From positions 124,001-188,000 of the forward strand of contig CAJTSF010000001.1 in NCBI GenBank assembly GCA_910578985.1: 64,000 bases of DNA. The letters are read 5' to 3'. A program made the position numbers and the translations under genes. Shown here piece by piece: positions 50,985 through 60,398 of the stretch. The first letter of the stretch is position 1; every line of letters starts with the position of its first letter. This DNA is from an uncultured Odoribacter sp. Lineage in GTDB: Bacteria > Bacteroidota > Bacteroidia > Bacteroidales > Marinifilaceae. Below the pieces are notes generated by a model. It did no database searches and was not told the DNA's origin. It saw only the letters and a program-made list of their open reading frames with translations.

Positions 50985-53087
50985 CTAAACTAACTCCACT
51001 CTTCCGTTCGCTTTCTCAACAACCTCCTTGGCAATATTCTTCGGAACCTCGGCATAATGGTCGAATTCCATGGAAGAACTTGCACGTCCGGATGACAGCG
51101 TACGCAACACAGTCACATAACCGAACTGCTCTGCCAAAGGTACTTTTGCCGTAATCACACGGGCTCCGATACGGGAATCCATGCTCTCCACCTGACCGCG
51201 ACGACGGTTCAAGTCGGCAATGATATCGCCCATGAAATCCTCCGGAGTAACGACTTCCAGCTTCATGATCGGCTCCAACAATACCGGCTTAGCCTTCTGC
51301 GCAGCCTCTTTGTAACCCAATTTCGCAGCCATTTCGAAAGAAAGCGCATCCGAGTCCACCGGGTGGAAAGAACCGTCGATCAACGTAATCTTCAGTGCCT
51401 CCAAAGAATAGCCTGCCAACACACCGTTCTGCATAGCCTCTTTGAAACCCTTTTCTACGGACGGAATGAACTCCTTCGGGATATTACCGCCTTTCACTTC
51501 ATTGACAAAGGTCAAGCCCTCTTTGCCTTCTTCGGCAGGCTCCATACGGAAGATGATGTCGGCAAACTTACCACGACCACCCGACTGCTTCTTGAACACG
51601 TGACGGTGTTCCACAGCCATCGTAATCGCCTCCTTGTAAGACACCTGCGGAGCACCTTGATTACACTCCACCTTGAACTCACGACGCAGACGGTCGATGA
51701 TGATATCCAAGTGCAACTCACCCATACCGCTGATTACCGTCTGACCGGAATCCTCATCCGTCTTCACGCGGAAAGTCGGGTCTTCCTCCGCCAACTTGGC
51801 CAGCGCCATGCCCAACTTGTCCGTATCCTTCTGAGTCAGCGGCTCGATAGCGATACCGATCACCGGTTCCGGGAAAGTCATACTTTCCAACACGATGGGC
51901 TTCTCTTCCGAGCACAACGTATCACCCGTACGGATATCCTTGAAACCTACGCAAGCGCAAATATCTCCGGCTTCCAGCATCTCTTTCGGCTGCTGCTTGT
52001 TGGAGTGCATCTGGAACAGACGGGAAATACGCTCTTTCTTGTCCGTACGCGGTACGTACACATAAGAACCCGCCTCAATCTTACCGGAATAAATACGCGT
52101 ATAGCACAAACGTCCCACGAACGGGTCCGTTGCAATCTTAAATGCCAATGCCGACAGCGGAGCATCCGGCTCTACCGGGAAGTGAACCTCCTCGCCGGTA
52201 CGTGGATCCGTACCCTTGCTGTTCGGGATGTCCAGCGGATTCGGCAGATAAGCGATCACCGCATCCAACAGATTCTGAACGCCCTTGTTCTTGAACGAAG
52301 AACCGCACATCACCGGACAGAAATCCATGGCAATCACCGCCTTGCGGATCACCGCCTTCAAGTCTTCCACCGTAATGGAATCCGGATCCTCGAAGAAACG
52401 CTCCATCAAAGCCTCATCCTGTACAGCAGCAGCCTCCACCAGTTTCTCTCTCCATTCCTGGGCTTCAGCCATCATATTCTCGGGAATCTCCTTCACCGTA
52501 GCCTCCATGGCGCCGTTCTCCCACACATAAGCTTTCATCTCCACCAGGTCCACAATTCCCTGATAAGAATCCTCCGCCCCGATAGGCAACACCAAAGGCA
52601 CCGGATTGGCACCCAGTTTCTCTTTGATTTCGCGAACCGCCTTAAAGAAATCGGCTCCCGAACGGTCCATCTTGTTCACGAAAGCGATTCTCGGCACGCC
52701 ATACTTGTTTGCCTGGCGCCATACCGTCTCGGACTGCGCTTCCACGCCACCCACGGCACAGAACAATGCCACGGCACCGTCCAACACACGCAATGAACGC
52801 TCCACCTCTACGGTAAAGTCCACGTGTCCCGGAGTGTCGATGATATTAATCTTGTAATCGCTCCCCTGATACTTCCAGAAACAGGTGGTTGCCGCAGAAG
52901 TAATCGTAATACCTCTCTCCTGCTCCTGCACCATCCAGTCCATGGTAGCCGAACCGTCGTGCGTTTCTCCGATTTTATGGTTCACACCGGTAAAATACAG
53001 GATACGCTCCGTCGTGGTCGTCTTTCCGGCATCAATGTGAGCCATGATACCGATATTTCTTGTAAAATGTAAATCTCTCTTTGCCAT
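50985..53087 (-). CDS. fusA: Elongation factor G
   Basis: Ribosomal translocase GTPase, 700 residues. G1 is AHIDAGKTTTTER, G3 DTPGHVDFTVEVERSLRVLD, G4 VNKMDRSGADF; domains II-V follow with the normal length. Switch I keeps GSATMDWMVQEQERGITI. Lies between rpsG and rpsJ. Confidence 0.98.
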   Translation of the reverse strand: MAKRDLHFTRNIGIMAHIDAGKTTTTERILYFTGVNHKIGETHDGSATMDWMVQEQERGITITSAATTCFWKYQGSDYKINIIDTPGHVDFTVEVERSLRVLDGAVALFCAVGGVEAQSETVWRQANKYGVPRIAFVNKMDRSGADFFKAVREIKEKLGANPVPLVLPIGAEDSYQGIVDLVEMKAYVWENGAMEATVKEIPENMMAEAQEWREKLVEAAAVQDEALMERFFEDPDSITVEDLKAVIRKAVIAMDFCPVMCGSSFKNKGVQNLLDAVIAYLPNPLDIPNSKGTDPRTGEEVHFPVEPDAPLSALAFKIATDPFVGRLCYTRIYSGKIEAGSYVYVPRTDKKERISRLFQMHSNKQQPKEMLEAGDICACVGFKDIRTGDTLCSEEKPIVLESMTFPEPVIGIAIEPLTQKDTDKLGMALAKLAEEDPTFRVKTDEDSGQTVISGMGELHLDIIIDRLRREFKVECNQGAPQVSYKEAITMAVEHRHVFKKQSGGRGKFADIIFRMEPAEEGKEGLTFVNEVKGGNIPKEFIPSVEKGFKEAMQNGVLAGYSLEALKITLIDGSFHPVDSDALSFEMAAKLGYKEAAQKAKPVLLEPIMKLEVVTPEDFMGDIIADLNRRRGQVESMDSRIGARVITAKVPLAEQFGYVTVLRTLSSGRASSSMEFDHYAEVPKNIAKEVVEKANGRVELV

Positions 53088-53110
53088 TGGTAGTTTCTAC
53101 TCCTTCTTAA

Positions 53111-53590
53111 TTAAAATCTAAAATGTGCGAATGCCCTATTGGCTTCAGCCATACGGTGGGTATCCTCCTTCTTCTTGAAAGCGGCACCCTCTTCCTTGTA
53201 GGCAGCCATAATTTCAGCAGAAAGCTTCTCAGCCATGCTGTGTCCACTTCTCTTGCGAGAGTAGAGAATCATATTTTTTACGGAAATCGCCCGCTTGCGC
53301 ATCGGATTGATCTCGGTCGGCACCTGGAACGTGGCACCACCCACACGGCGGCTCTTCACCTCCACCTGCGGAGTGATGTTCTCCAATGCCTGCTTCCAGA
53401 TTTCCAGAGCGGACTTTTCCTCTTTTTTACCCATTTTTTCCTCAACGATGTCCAGTGCGTCATAAAAGATTTTGAACGCAACAGTCTTTTTACCGTCCAC
53501 CATCAGGTCATTAACAAACCTCGTCACCAGCACATCATTGAACTTCGGATCCGGTAACAGGACTCTTTTCTTCGGTTTAGTCTTTCTCAT
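53111..53590 (-). CDS. rpsG: Ribosomal protein S7
   Basis: 159 residues; RFVNDLMVDGKKTVAFKIFY and VGGATFQVPTEINPMRKRA are diagnostic. A 127-base gap separates it from rpsL; nothing recognisable is seen there. Confidence 0.98.
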   Translation of the reverse strand: MRKTKPKKRVLLPDPKFNDVLVTRFVNDLMVDGKKTVAFKIFYDALDIVEEKMGKKEEKSALEIWKQALENITPQVEVKSRRVGGATFQVPTEINPMRKRAISVKNMILYSRKRSGHSMAEKLSAEIMAAYKEEGAAFKKKEDTHRMAEANRAFAHFRF

Positions 53591-53717
53591 CTTTGTTTTC
53601 GTTTACGAATTTGTTCGTCAAGCTGCCCTCTTTCGGTCTTCAACGGTTTCCCAACCATTTACTCAACTGTTTTTCGGGAACGCTTCATAAACACAATTCC
53701 TGTTAATCACTCTTTTT

Positions 53718-54125
53718 TTACTTCTTGCCTTTAGCGGGGGCTGCAGCCTGTCCCGGTTTCGGTCTCTTCGCGCCATACTTGGAACGACTCTGCAAACGTC
53801 CGTTCACTCCGGCAGCATCCAGCGTACCGCGAATCAAGTGATAGCGCACACCCGGAAGGTCTTTCACACGACCGCCGCGAATCAGCACGATGGAGTGCTC
53901 CTGCAGGTTGTGTCCTTCTCCCGGAATATAGGCATTCACTTCCTTTCCGTTCGTCAATCTAACACGCGCCACCTTTCTCATGGCGGAGTTCGGCTTTTTC
54001 GGAGTCGTTGTGTAAACACGTACACACACTCCTCTTCTCTGCGGACAGGAATCCAAAGCAGGCGCCTTGCTCTTGTCCTCGATTTTTACTCGTCCTTTTC
54101 TTACTAACTGTTGAATAGTAGGCAT
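53718..54125 (-). CDS. rpsL: Ribosomal protein S12
   Basis: 135 residues; MPTIQQLVRKGR, VYTTTPKKPNSAMRKVARV and GGRVKDLPGVRYHLIRG. The Lys in TTPKKPNSA and the Lys of GRVKDLPGV, where streptomycin-resistance changes fall, have the sensitive-type residue. A short basic C-terminal tail is present. First gene of the superoperon. Confidence 0.98.
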   Translation of the reverse strand: MPTIQQLVRKGRVKIEDKSKAPALDSCPQRRGVCVRVYTTTPKKPNSAMRKVARVRLTNGKEVNAYIPGEGHNLQEHSIVLIRGGRVKDLPGVRYHLIRGTLDAAGVNGRLQSRSKYGAKRPKPGQAAAPAKGKK

Positions 54126-54174
54126 TACACGTACTCTTTTAAAATTTAATTATACTTTTATCCAAAATGGAGCG

Positions 54175-54206
54175 CAAATGTATGAACTTTTTTTTCTTCC
54201 ACCAAA
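54175..54206 (-). promoter_or_regulatory. Promoter of the str-S10-spc-alpha superoperon
   Basis: On the minus strand TTTG (54206-54203), a 20-base spacer and TACATTTG (54182-54175). The transcript would start near 54170, about 45 bases before the rpsL ATG. Confidence 0.82.
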
Positions 54207-54257
54207 CAATTCCACATTTTTTCTTTCAAAATCATGCAATTACCTTTCCTCCATGTC

Positions 54258-54338
54258 TGACTTTTTACAAAATTCTCCCATTTTTATCCCTGACTTTTTA
54301 CAAAAAACACCATAGAATATGCTTGACTTTTTACAAAA
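54258..54338. repeat. Three 15-bp direct repeats at exact 33-bp spacing
   Basis: TGACTTTTTACAAAA occurs at 54258, 54291 and 54324. Each copy contains the near-palindrome TTTTTACAAAAA. The 33-bp period is about three helical turns, placing the copies on one face of the DNA. The last copy is embedded in the promoter of the broken DUF4143 gene. Confidence 0.95.
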
Positions 54339-54350
54339 AAGCTATCTTTG
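54323..54350 (+). promoter_or_regulatory. Promoter of the broken DUF4143 ATPase gene
   Basis: TTGACT (54323-54328) and TATCTTTG (54343-54350); spacing suits a 17-base -35/-10 arrangement or a slightly short -33/-7 pair. Nineteen bases before ATG 54370. Confidence 0.6.
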
Positions 54351-54369
54351 CAGACCAAAAGAGAGAAAA

Positions 54370-54983
54370 ATGAAAAAGGTGTACTTTTCAAGAACCATCG
54401 ATAAATTCTTGCTGGATTGGAATTGCTTAAAAATGCAGGCTTAATCACCCCTGTCATCCACTCCTCGGCAAACGGGCTCCCTTTAGGAGCTGGAATAAAC
54501 GCCAAATTTGTCAAATATATATTCTTGGACAGTGGACTGTTATTGCGTCTTTTAGGATTGGGGGATACTGGGGGCACATCGGAAATATCCAAATTCATCC
54601 TCTTGGGTACAGCCACCGATTTAGTCAATAAAGGCCATATCACAGAAATGGTCGCCGGATTGGAGCTGCTGAAATCCAGTATCCCAACACAAAAACACGA
54701 CTTGTACTATTGGCAAAATCTCTCCCGGGGAGCCCAAGCAGAAGTTGATTATGTAATAGCCAAAGACTCAGACATCATTCCGATAGAAGTGAAAGCAGGC
54801 ACCTCAGGTAGCATGAAAAGCATGTACCAATTCATGACCGGCAAACAGTTGGACTACGGCATCCGCACATCGCTGGAGAATTTCGGCAAGTTGAATCACA
54901 TAGACATCATTCCATTGTACGCATTGTCCAATATATTCCATTGTAAAATCAACAATAAAGGAACCTGTTCAAACTTTATTTGA
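54370..54983 (+). pseudogene. Internally deleted AAA-family ATPase with DUF4143 C-terminal domain
   Basis: ATG 54370 opens MKKVYFSRTIDKFLLDW, the usual N-terminal start of AAA_14/DUF4143 ATPases, but this frame stops at 54444. In another frame, from about 54417, the protein continues as LELLKNAGLITPV and a full DUF4143 domain (YIFLDSGLLLRLLGL, AQAEVDYVIAKDSDIIPIEVKAG). The ATP-binding domain (Walker A, roughly 200 residues) is missing, so an internal deletion with frameshift has removed it. The C-terminal half is intact to about 54960. AT-rich accessory gene between GC-normal housekeeping blocks. Confidence 0.85.
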
Positions 54984-55023
54984 GCAGATTCCTCTATTGT
55001 TTAGCAAAGAACTCAAGAAAGGC

Positions 55024-56115
55024 TTAATCTTTTGCCCGGCTCTCAATATCTTCCAGCATCCGTCCGGCAAACACAATCACCGTTGGGGGCAATACATTCA
55101 GCCGGGAACGGACAAATTCCGCCATATCCTGCAACACCGCCTTGTCTTTTGTCTGCACCAGCCGGGACATATTCATGATAAGCATATTGCGGCCCACATC
55201 GCTCAACTCATCGAAATTCTTCCGGCACAACGCCAAAAACTCGGCATCTCCGCTTTTCACCCGCCCCTCAATCAAGCGGAATACGGGCTCATACCGATTC
55301 TCCTCCACCAATCCTAAATCCCGGATTTGCTGTTTCAAGGCCTGGTAGCGTTCATCTTTGAATTCTCCATTACGCCACAGGTAACCCGAAAAATAAGAGG
55401 TCAATTCCGTATGATACAACTGCTGGATTTTCTCCTCAATCTCTTTCTGCACCGCTCCGTCGAAATCCTTCCGATGCGCCACCATAAATTCCGCTTTCTC
55501 GTCATCCAGTTTCATCGTATAACGGGTAAACAAAAAAGCATTCTCCGTTTTCAGGCGTGCTACCTCCGTCAAGGAAGCATAATAATCATCCACAACCTTC
55601 ATGCCCGGCTTTTCCTGATTATGTACCAACAGATACATCGCATAGCGGTTCACCACCTCCGGTGTCCGGTTGCCTTCCGCATAGAGGGCGGTCAGCCGCT
55701 CGGGCGCGTAATCGGGATTCAATTGCTCCTCTATTTTATTCATAAACTCGTCGGCTCCCAGCGCGCCTTTCATGCTCGCCTGCACTTCCCCGTCGGTGTC
55801 CAGCACCAAAAACGTGGGATAAGCAGTCACCTTGTAACGCTGTGCCCATGTCTTGCCCTCTTTCTCCGCATTCAGTTTCAGACAAACGAATTTCGCATTG
55901 AAAAAATCCCCCACTTTCTTTTGCGGGAAGACATCCCGGGCCATCTTCTTGCAAGGTCCGCACCAATCCGTATAAAAATCGACAAACACCATCTTTCCCT
56001 CCTGCTTCGCCACCTTGAGTGCCTCCTTCAGAGAAAGGTCGCGGGAATCGGTCTGTGCCGAAACGACAAAACCCATTGCCGCAAACACCCATAAGAAAAA
56101 TAATTTTTTCATCAT
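55024..56115 (-). CDS. Exported thioredoxin-fold protein with long helical C-terminal region
   Basis: 363 residues. Signal peptide about 1-21 (ending VSAQ), thioredoxin domain about 25-135 with the redox motif WCGPC (Cys52, Cys55) and cis-Pro block VTAYPTFLV, then about 220 residues of predicted helices with no recognised domain. Likely periplasmic disulfide reductase or isomerase-like protein. Last gene of the FecR-SusC-SusD-DUF4843-PKD locus but 103 bases and a hairpin away, so its expression may be set separately. A Met codon one position later is equally possible. Confidence 0.9.
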   Translation of the reverse strand: MMKKLFFLWVFAAMGFVVSAQTDSRDLSLKEALKVAKQEGKMVFVDFYTDWCGPCKKMARDVFPQKKVGDFFNAKFVCLKLNAEKEGKTWAQRYKVTAYPTFLVLDTDGEVQASMKGALGADEFMNKIEEQLNPDYAPERLTALYAEGNRTPEVVNRYAMYLLVHNQEKPGMKVVDDYYASLTEVARLKTENAFLFTRYTMKLDDEKAEFMVAHRKDFDGAVQKEIEEKIQQLYHTELTSYFSGYLWRNGEFKDERYQALKQQIRDLGLVEENRYEPVFRLIEGRVKSGDAEFLALCRKNFDELSDVGRNMLIMNMSRLVQTKDKAVLQDMAEFVRSRLNVLPPTVIVFAGRMLEDIESRAKD

Positions 56116-56149
56116 TTACGTCATCTGTTTATTAGAAAATTCACTAAAA

Positions 56150-56183
56150 TTCGTGGGGAATCCCCATGAGGTTTCCCCACGAA
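56150..56183 (-). terminator. Hairpin between the PKD-like lipoprotein and thioredoxin-fold genes
   Basis: TTCGTGGGGAA (56150-56160) and TTCCCCACGAA (56173-56183) form a perfect 11-bp stem with a 12-base loop. It lies upstream of the thioredoxin-fold gene on the minus strand and could attenuate or stabilise the message. Confidence 0.55.
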
Positions 56184-56218
56184 TCCATGGATTGCAACTC
56201 CTGTTCTTACGGATGTGA

Positions 56219-57844
56219 TTATTGCCCCTCGCCCTCCTCCGGTTCTTCCTCTGCAGGGTCTTCGCCGTATTTCCATTCCACATCCGTCAATTTCATATTC
56301 AGCGGCCAGCAAGCGTCCTCCGCATGGCTTAATTCAGGTGTCGTATTCCCGCTTAACTGCATTATCTTCAATTCCCCTTTCTGACCGTCGTACGTGCCCA
56401 TCCAAAAATAAGCCTTGTTTAAAACAACATCTGCACCGATATAAGAAATCTCACTTCCCATATCCATCGAAGCCAGCGTCTTATATGTATAGTTATAAGC
56501 ATACAAAGTGGAACCTACCGTATACAATAATACAGTCACATTAGACATAAAAGTGTAATGTGTCGCTTTGTCAAAATCGACAGCCACCGTTTTATCTATC
56601 GTGTAGCCAGCCACCTTGGTCGGATTATTAAGTGCAGAACCGAAATACCCTTTTGCTCCCGGTCGGAATACATAAATGTAATAATTAATATCCTCTCCCT
56701 CCGTATCTTTCATCAACGCCACACAATTACAAAAATAATCTGACGAATTATTTCTTAAATTTTCCCCATATACGATAGTTCTCTTATACTGATTCCATGG
56801 GAACGGATCTCCCTGTTTATCTGCCAATTTTTGACAATAAGTTGCCGAGGAACCATAAATAGCTCCAGGTTTTACAAAACATTCCGCATCCATATCATAA
56901 AAAAGAGGATATACATTGCTGCTATATCTTGTCCCCCCTAACACGAATGCCATCGGATACGGCTTAAAAAAATCCTTGCTATTAGGGTAATGATTCATCG
57001 GATTTACATAAATCTCACTACCATCACTCCCTACTATCGTCATATAAATTGCATTATCGGTCACAATACCCCTATTGCTAACACATCGCATTGTCGTTGT
57101 CGGACCATAGCTAGAATTCTGCCGCGGAAACATATCACGAATTCTCGGAGTCTCTCTGGAAACTTCCATTTCCTCCACGGTCAGCATCTGATGAAACTCT
57201 CCGACAGGTAGAAAATTATTTCCCCACGTCATCTTCATATCCTTTTCGTCCGTCATTAACCAAAGGTGCGCTATATGTTCTTTCGAACTCCTATTCCCGG
57301 TAAAAATCAAATCACGTGCCCCTTTCAAATGCAATTGCGAATTATCAAATATGTTTTCAATCAGTACAATAGTATCCGGTTTCTGCACCAACATATCCAA
57401 GCGGACTTCTCTGTCTGCCGTTTCGCCCAACAACATCCATCCTTGAGTCAATTCACTGAAAACCCTCACGCTGGTACTTTTTATCCATTGCAGACCGGTA
57501 CTTTTATCGTCCACTTGCAGATAAAGTGTATAATTGCCCGGTTTGAAAGATGCCGGCCATTCCAGATTCTTTTTGTTGCCAACCACCGTATGTTCATGGT
57601 CTTTTCCGGAACAAAAGAACCAGGTGTATTCGTAGTTTTCTTCGTTTTCTCCGTAGATATCGCCCGCAATGGTCGGAGAAATTTTTAACGTATCCAACCC
57701 CTTTTCCACAATTTGATTTTCTTCTTCTTTGGCGAAAGTGACGGTCACACCATTCAGAGGATTATACTCATAATTCCCTTTGTCCTCCACAGAACAAGCC
57801 TGCCATACGAACAAAGCCATCAAACAAAATATTCCGTTCTTCAT
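56219..57844 (-). CDS. PKD-like family surface lipoprotein
   Basis: 541 residues from ATG 57844. Signal peptide with lipobox VWQAC (Cys about 17). N-terminal Ig/PKD-like beta domain (about 20-130, YTWFFCSGKDHEHTVVGNKK and YTLYLQVDDKSTG), then a larger beta-rich part that may be a propeller. An in-frame Met at 57859 exists, but GGAGG eight bases before 57844 is a rare Shine-Dalgarno-like site that favours the later start. C-terminus is strongly acidic (EDPAEEEPEEGEG). Companion of SusD and DUF4843 proteins; ligand unknown. Confidence 0.88.
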   Translation of the reverse strand: MKNGIFCLMALFVWQACSVEDKGNYEYNPLNGVTVTFAKEEENQIVEKGLDTLKISPTIAGDIYGENEENYEYTWFFCSGKDHEHTVVGNKKNLEWPASFKPGNYTLYLQVDDKSTGLQWIKSTSVRVFSELTQGWMLLGETADREVRLDMLVQKPDTIVLIENIFDNSQLHLKGARDLIFTGNRSSKEHIAHLWLMTDEKDMKMTWGNNFLPVGEFHQMLTVEEMEVSRETPRIRDMFPRQNSSYGPTTTMRCVSNRGIVTDNAIYMTIVGSDGSEIYVNPMNHYPNSKDFFKPYPMAFVLGGTRYSSNVYPLFYDMDAECFVKPGAIYGSSATYCQKLADKQGDPFPWNQYKRTIVYGENLRNNSSDYFCNCVALMKDTEGEDINYYIYVFRPGAKGYFGSALNNPTKVAGYTIDKTVAVDFDKATHYTFMSNVTVLLYTVGSTLYAYNYTYKTLASMDMGSEISYIGADVVLNKAYFWMGTYDGQKGELKIMQLSGNTTPELSHAEDACWPLNMKLTDVEWKYGEDPAEEEPEEGEGQ

Positions 57845-57861
57845 ATCCTTTCCTCCCATAG

Positions 57862-58797
57862 TTATTGATTATCTTGAGGTTTGTAATACTGTTTCACTAA
57901 TTCTTCGGGTAAAGTTTTCTCACTCCACCACGTTACACCCGGTACCCACATCATCGTCCCTTTTTCGTCCAATACCCACTCCTTCCAACCATCCGCATCT
58001 CCTTTCTGGAGTCTGGCATATCCTTTGTTAAACTTAGCAATCAAATCATTATAAGCCATCACTCTAATCTTGGTTCCGCGTCCTCCCTGAGTCATCGCCG
58101 ACAATTGTTCGAAATGGGCTTTTGTATAACCGGTGACATCCATCAGGTATTGGTACTTGGTCGGAGAAAACGTCCCGAAATAGGCAGAATATTCGTTCAC
58201 TCCCCAACCGGCAGGTCTCTGCAAAAGGTTATTGAAAAACACATCGTGAACAGCCGGATCGCCACTTGTCTTAAATTGTGTTCCCTCGTCATTCCAACGG
58301 CCCGGGATTTTTCCCACTTCGATAAAAGGCAAAGAGAAATGTTCGCCCGGGTCTATGCGGAATTGTATCCGTGCCGTATCCTTAATCAAACGGGCGGTTT
58401 TAAAAACTCTCAAAGTCACATACGTTTTATTTTCTCCCGCCTTGATGACCTGATTTTCCGAAAAATCCGCATACTCTTCTTCAGCAATGGCATTCGAACT
58501 GTCCCGCATGATTTCCACCCGGAACGGACGGTCGTAATCTCTAACAGAACCCGCTATTCCGATTTTCAACTTTAAGTCGACTACCGTATCTTCCAGCGTT
58601 CCGAAAGAAACGTATGTATAATTTTGCCGTGCCCAAAGGCTTTCATTTCCGTGGGATGCTCCATACTGTACATCGAAGTAAATGGCATCAACGCCTTCAT
58701 AATCCATCAGTTCCTTCTTCTCGCAAGATGCGAACAGGAAAGCCCCCGTTATCCACAAGAGGGCTATTTTTCCCACATATTTCTTTTTCATATCCAT
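57862..58797 (-). CDS. DUF4843 family lipoprotein
   Basis: 311 residues from ATG 58797 (MDMKKKYVGKIALL); lipobox LFASC. Beta-rich body with the DUF4843 marks MDYEGVDAIYFDVQYG, YTYVSFGTLEDTVVDLKLKI and FRIDPGEHFSLPF. Found next to SusC/SusD and PKD-like genes in Bacteroidetes; probably a surface-exposed accessory lipoprotein. Starts five bases after susD. Confidence 0.9.
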   Translation of the reverse strand: MDMKKKYVGKIALLWITGAFLFASCEKKELMDYEGVDAIYFDVQYGASHGNESLWARQNYTYVSFGTLEDTVVDLKLKIGIAGSVRDYDRPFRVEIMRDSSNAIAEEEYADFSENQVIKAGENKTYVTLRVFKTARLIKDTARIQFRIDPGEHFSLPFIEVGKIPGRWNDEGTQFKTSGDPAVHDVFFNNLLQRPAGWGVNEYSAYFGTFSPTKYQYLMDVTGYTKAHFEQLSAMTQGGRGTKIRVMAYNDLIAKFNKGYARLQKGDADGWKEWVLDEKGTMMWVPGVTWWSEKTLPEELVKQYYKPQDNQ

Positions 58798-58802
58798 GCT
58801 GT

Positions 58803-60398
58803 TTAATTGTTTGTCATACTCCGTTTTGTTTTCTCTACATCCGGCAAATCCCATACATAATTGTCGGTCATCATTTCATAAGTACCTCCGATTTCCGAAC
58901 CGGACAGGAACTTTTCTAAATTCAGACGTTTATAATAGAAGAACAACTGTCCTTCACCTATCACCTCCCGGGCAAATTCTTTCGTCACCAACTCCCTGAC
59001 CTCATCGGCAGAGGAAGCTTCGATAGGCATGTGGCAATTGCGGTGCTCACGGATCGCCCGCAGGTATTCCAACGCTTCCTCCGGCGTAGCGGCACACTCC
59101 GCAGCAATCAGATAGGCTTCGCTCAACCGAATCAATGGAATCATGTTCAGATAAGTCTCCGTACCGTCCAATTCCGCCTCACGTCCGGCCTCTCCGTATT
59201 TCATGAAATACAAAGAACTGCCGGCATCCTCTTTAGTACCATCATCGTCGTCGTCGTCATCATCGCCTCCGCCAACCTCTCCGGAAGTTGTCACAGTACC
59301 CCAGGTCAGATTAGAACGCCAATCGTTACTGGGGTCGTCATAGAACACGGCAATCTGGGAATTAGCTGGATTTGTACCGATAAAAGTCAAACGGGAAGTC
59401 AATGACAAAGCCTGGCTGAAATAGCTGGAATTCAATTTAGAGCGGGATGAATGGTAGACGGCGAAAAAAACTTCCGAAGAGAACAACAAATCGTTTTTAT
59501 CGTCAGCTTCAACCTGTTCTTGGGTCGTCCAAGGAAAAATCATCGTCTCTTCGTCCTTTTGGTTCTTGGCAATGACCTCCTCCGTCACAATGCGGTAAGC
59601 TGTCGATTGGTCGCCTTTCCACAAATAGGCACGTGCCAGCAAAGTCTGTACGGCAAAATAATTGAGGCGCAACTGGCGATAAGTGAAATCCGCCCGGTCC
59701 AACCCGTCGTCGCTAAAAACCCCGTTGCCCACACCGGTGGTAAATACAGGGTCATTGTCTGCTAACAAATCTCTTGCTTCTTCCAAATCCCGGATCACCT
59801 TGGCCAACACCTCGCTTGCCGGCAACAGAGGCGTGATATCGCGTTTTGCCATATCCTGATAAGGAATAGAGATTTGAGATGCCGTAGCCTCGTTATAAGA
59901 GGGACCGTAGAGACGCAACAAATCGAAATGCATCATAGCACGCAACGCCAACGCCTCACCCTTCACCATGGCATAATAATCGGGACGCAAGGCACTCCCT
60001 TCCTCGTCGCAATGGGACAATAGGGTATTGGTATTGGCTATCAGTTCATACATTTTCGTCCAAATACTGTTGGATTTATTTTTAAAGGCTTCCTCTTCAT
60101 ACGAATAATTTGCAAACACTTTATACGTATGGTTACCGTTCACCATATTATAGTATTGCGCCATCACATCAATTAGTCCCGCACTCAAATCTTCACCATA
60201 CACATCCACTAAACCTAAATACACGCCGTTCAGGGCAATCATAAAACCGTTGTTGGTTGTATAAAGTGAATTTTCCATGATTTTGTCATTCATCTTCACA
60301 TCCAACCAATTGGAACAGGAAACTGTCGATAAAAACAAGCCACCTGTCACTACCAGTAATTTTGCTATATTTTTCATTTTCATCATCTCAAATTGCAT
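58803..60398 (-). CDS. SusD/RagB family nutrient-binding lipoprotein
   Basis: 531 residues. Signal peptide with lipobox LSTVSC followed by SNWLDVK. GEALALRAMMHFDLLRLYGPSYN is the SusD helical signature. The overlap TAATG with the SusC stop couples translation and supports the start at 60398. A run of eight Asp (about residues 376-383, GGGDDDDDDDDGTKED) is an unusual insertion in a surface loop and could bind calcium. Paralogue of the SusD at 1-1142. Confidence 0.95.
   Translation of the reverse strand: MQFEMMKMKNIAKLLVVTGGLFLSTVSCSNWLDVKMNDKIMENSLYTTNNGFMIALNGVYLGLVDVYGEDLSAGLIDVMAQYYNMVNGNHTYKVFANYSYEEEAFKNKSNSIWTKMYELIANTNTLLSHCDEEGSALRPDYYAMVKGEALALRAMMHFDLLRLYGPSYNEATASQISIPYQDMAKRDITPLLPASEVLAKVIRDLEEARDLLADNDPVFTTGVGNGVFSDDGLDRADFTYRQLRLNYFAVQTLLARAYLWKGDQSTAYRIVTEEVIAKNQKDEETMIFPWTTQEQVEADDKNDLLFSSEVFFAVYHSSRSKLNSSYFSQALSLTSRLTFIGTNPANSQIAVFYDDPSNDWRSNLTWGTVTTSGEVGGGDDDDDDDDGTKEDAGSSLYFMKYGEAGREAELDGTETYLNMIPLIRLSEAYLIAAECAATPEEALEYLRAIREHRNCHMPIEASSADEVRELVTKEFAREVIGEGQLFFYYKRLNLEKFLSGSEIGGTYEMMTDNYVWDLPDVEKTKRSMTNN

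Noticed and set aside
51363..52796. 477-residue open frame on the plus strand
   Set aside because: Antisense shadow of fusA, rich in His and Arg from reversed codons.
54258..54338. Possible CRISPR-like array (three repeats at 33 bp)
   Set aside because: Repeats are 15 bp and the spacers only 18 bp, only three copies, no cas genes; better seen as operator sites.
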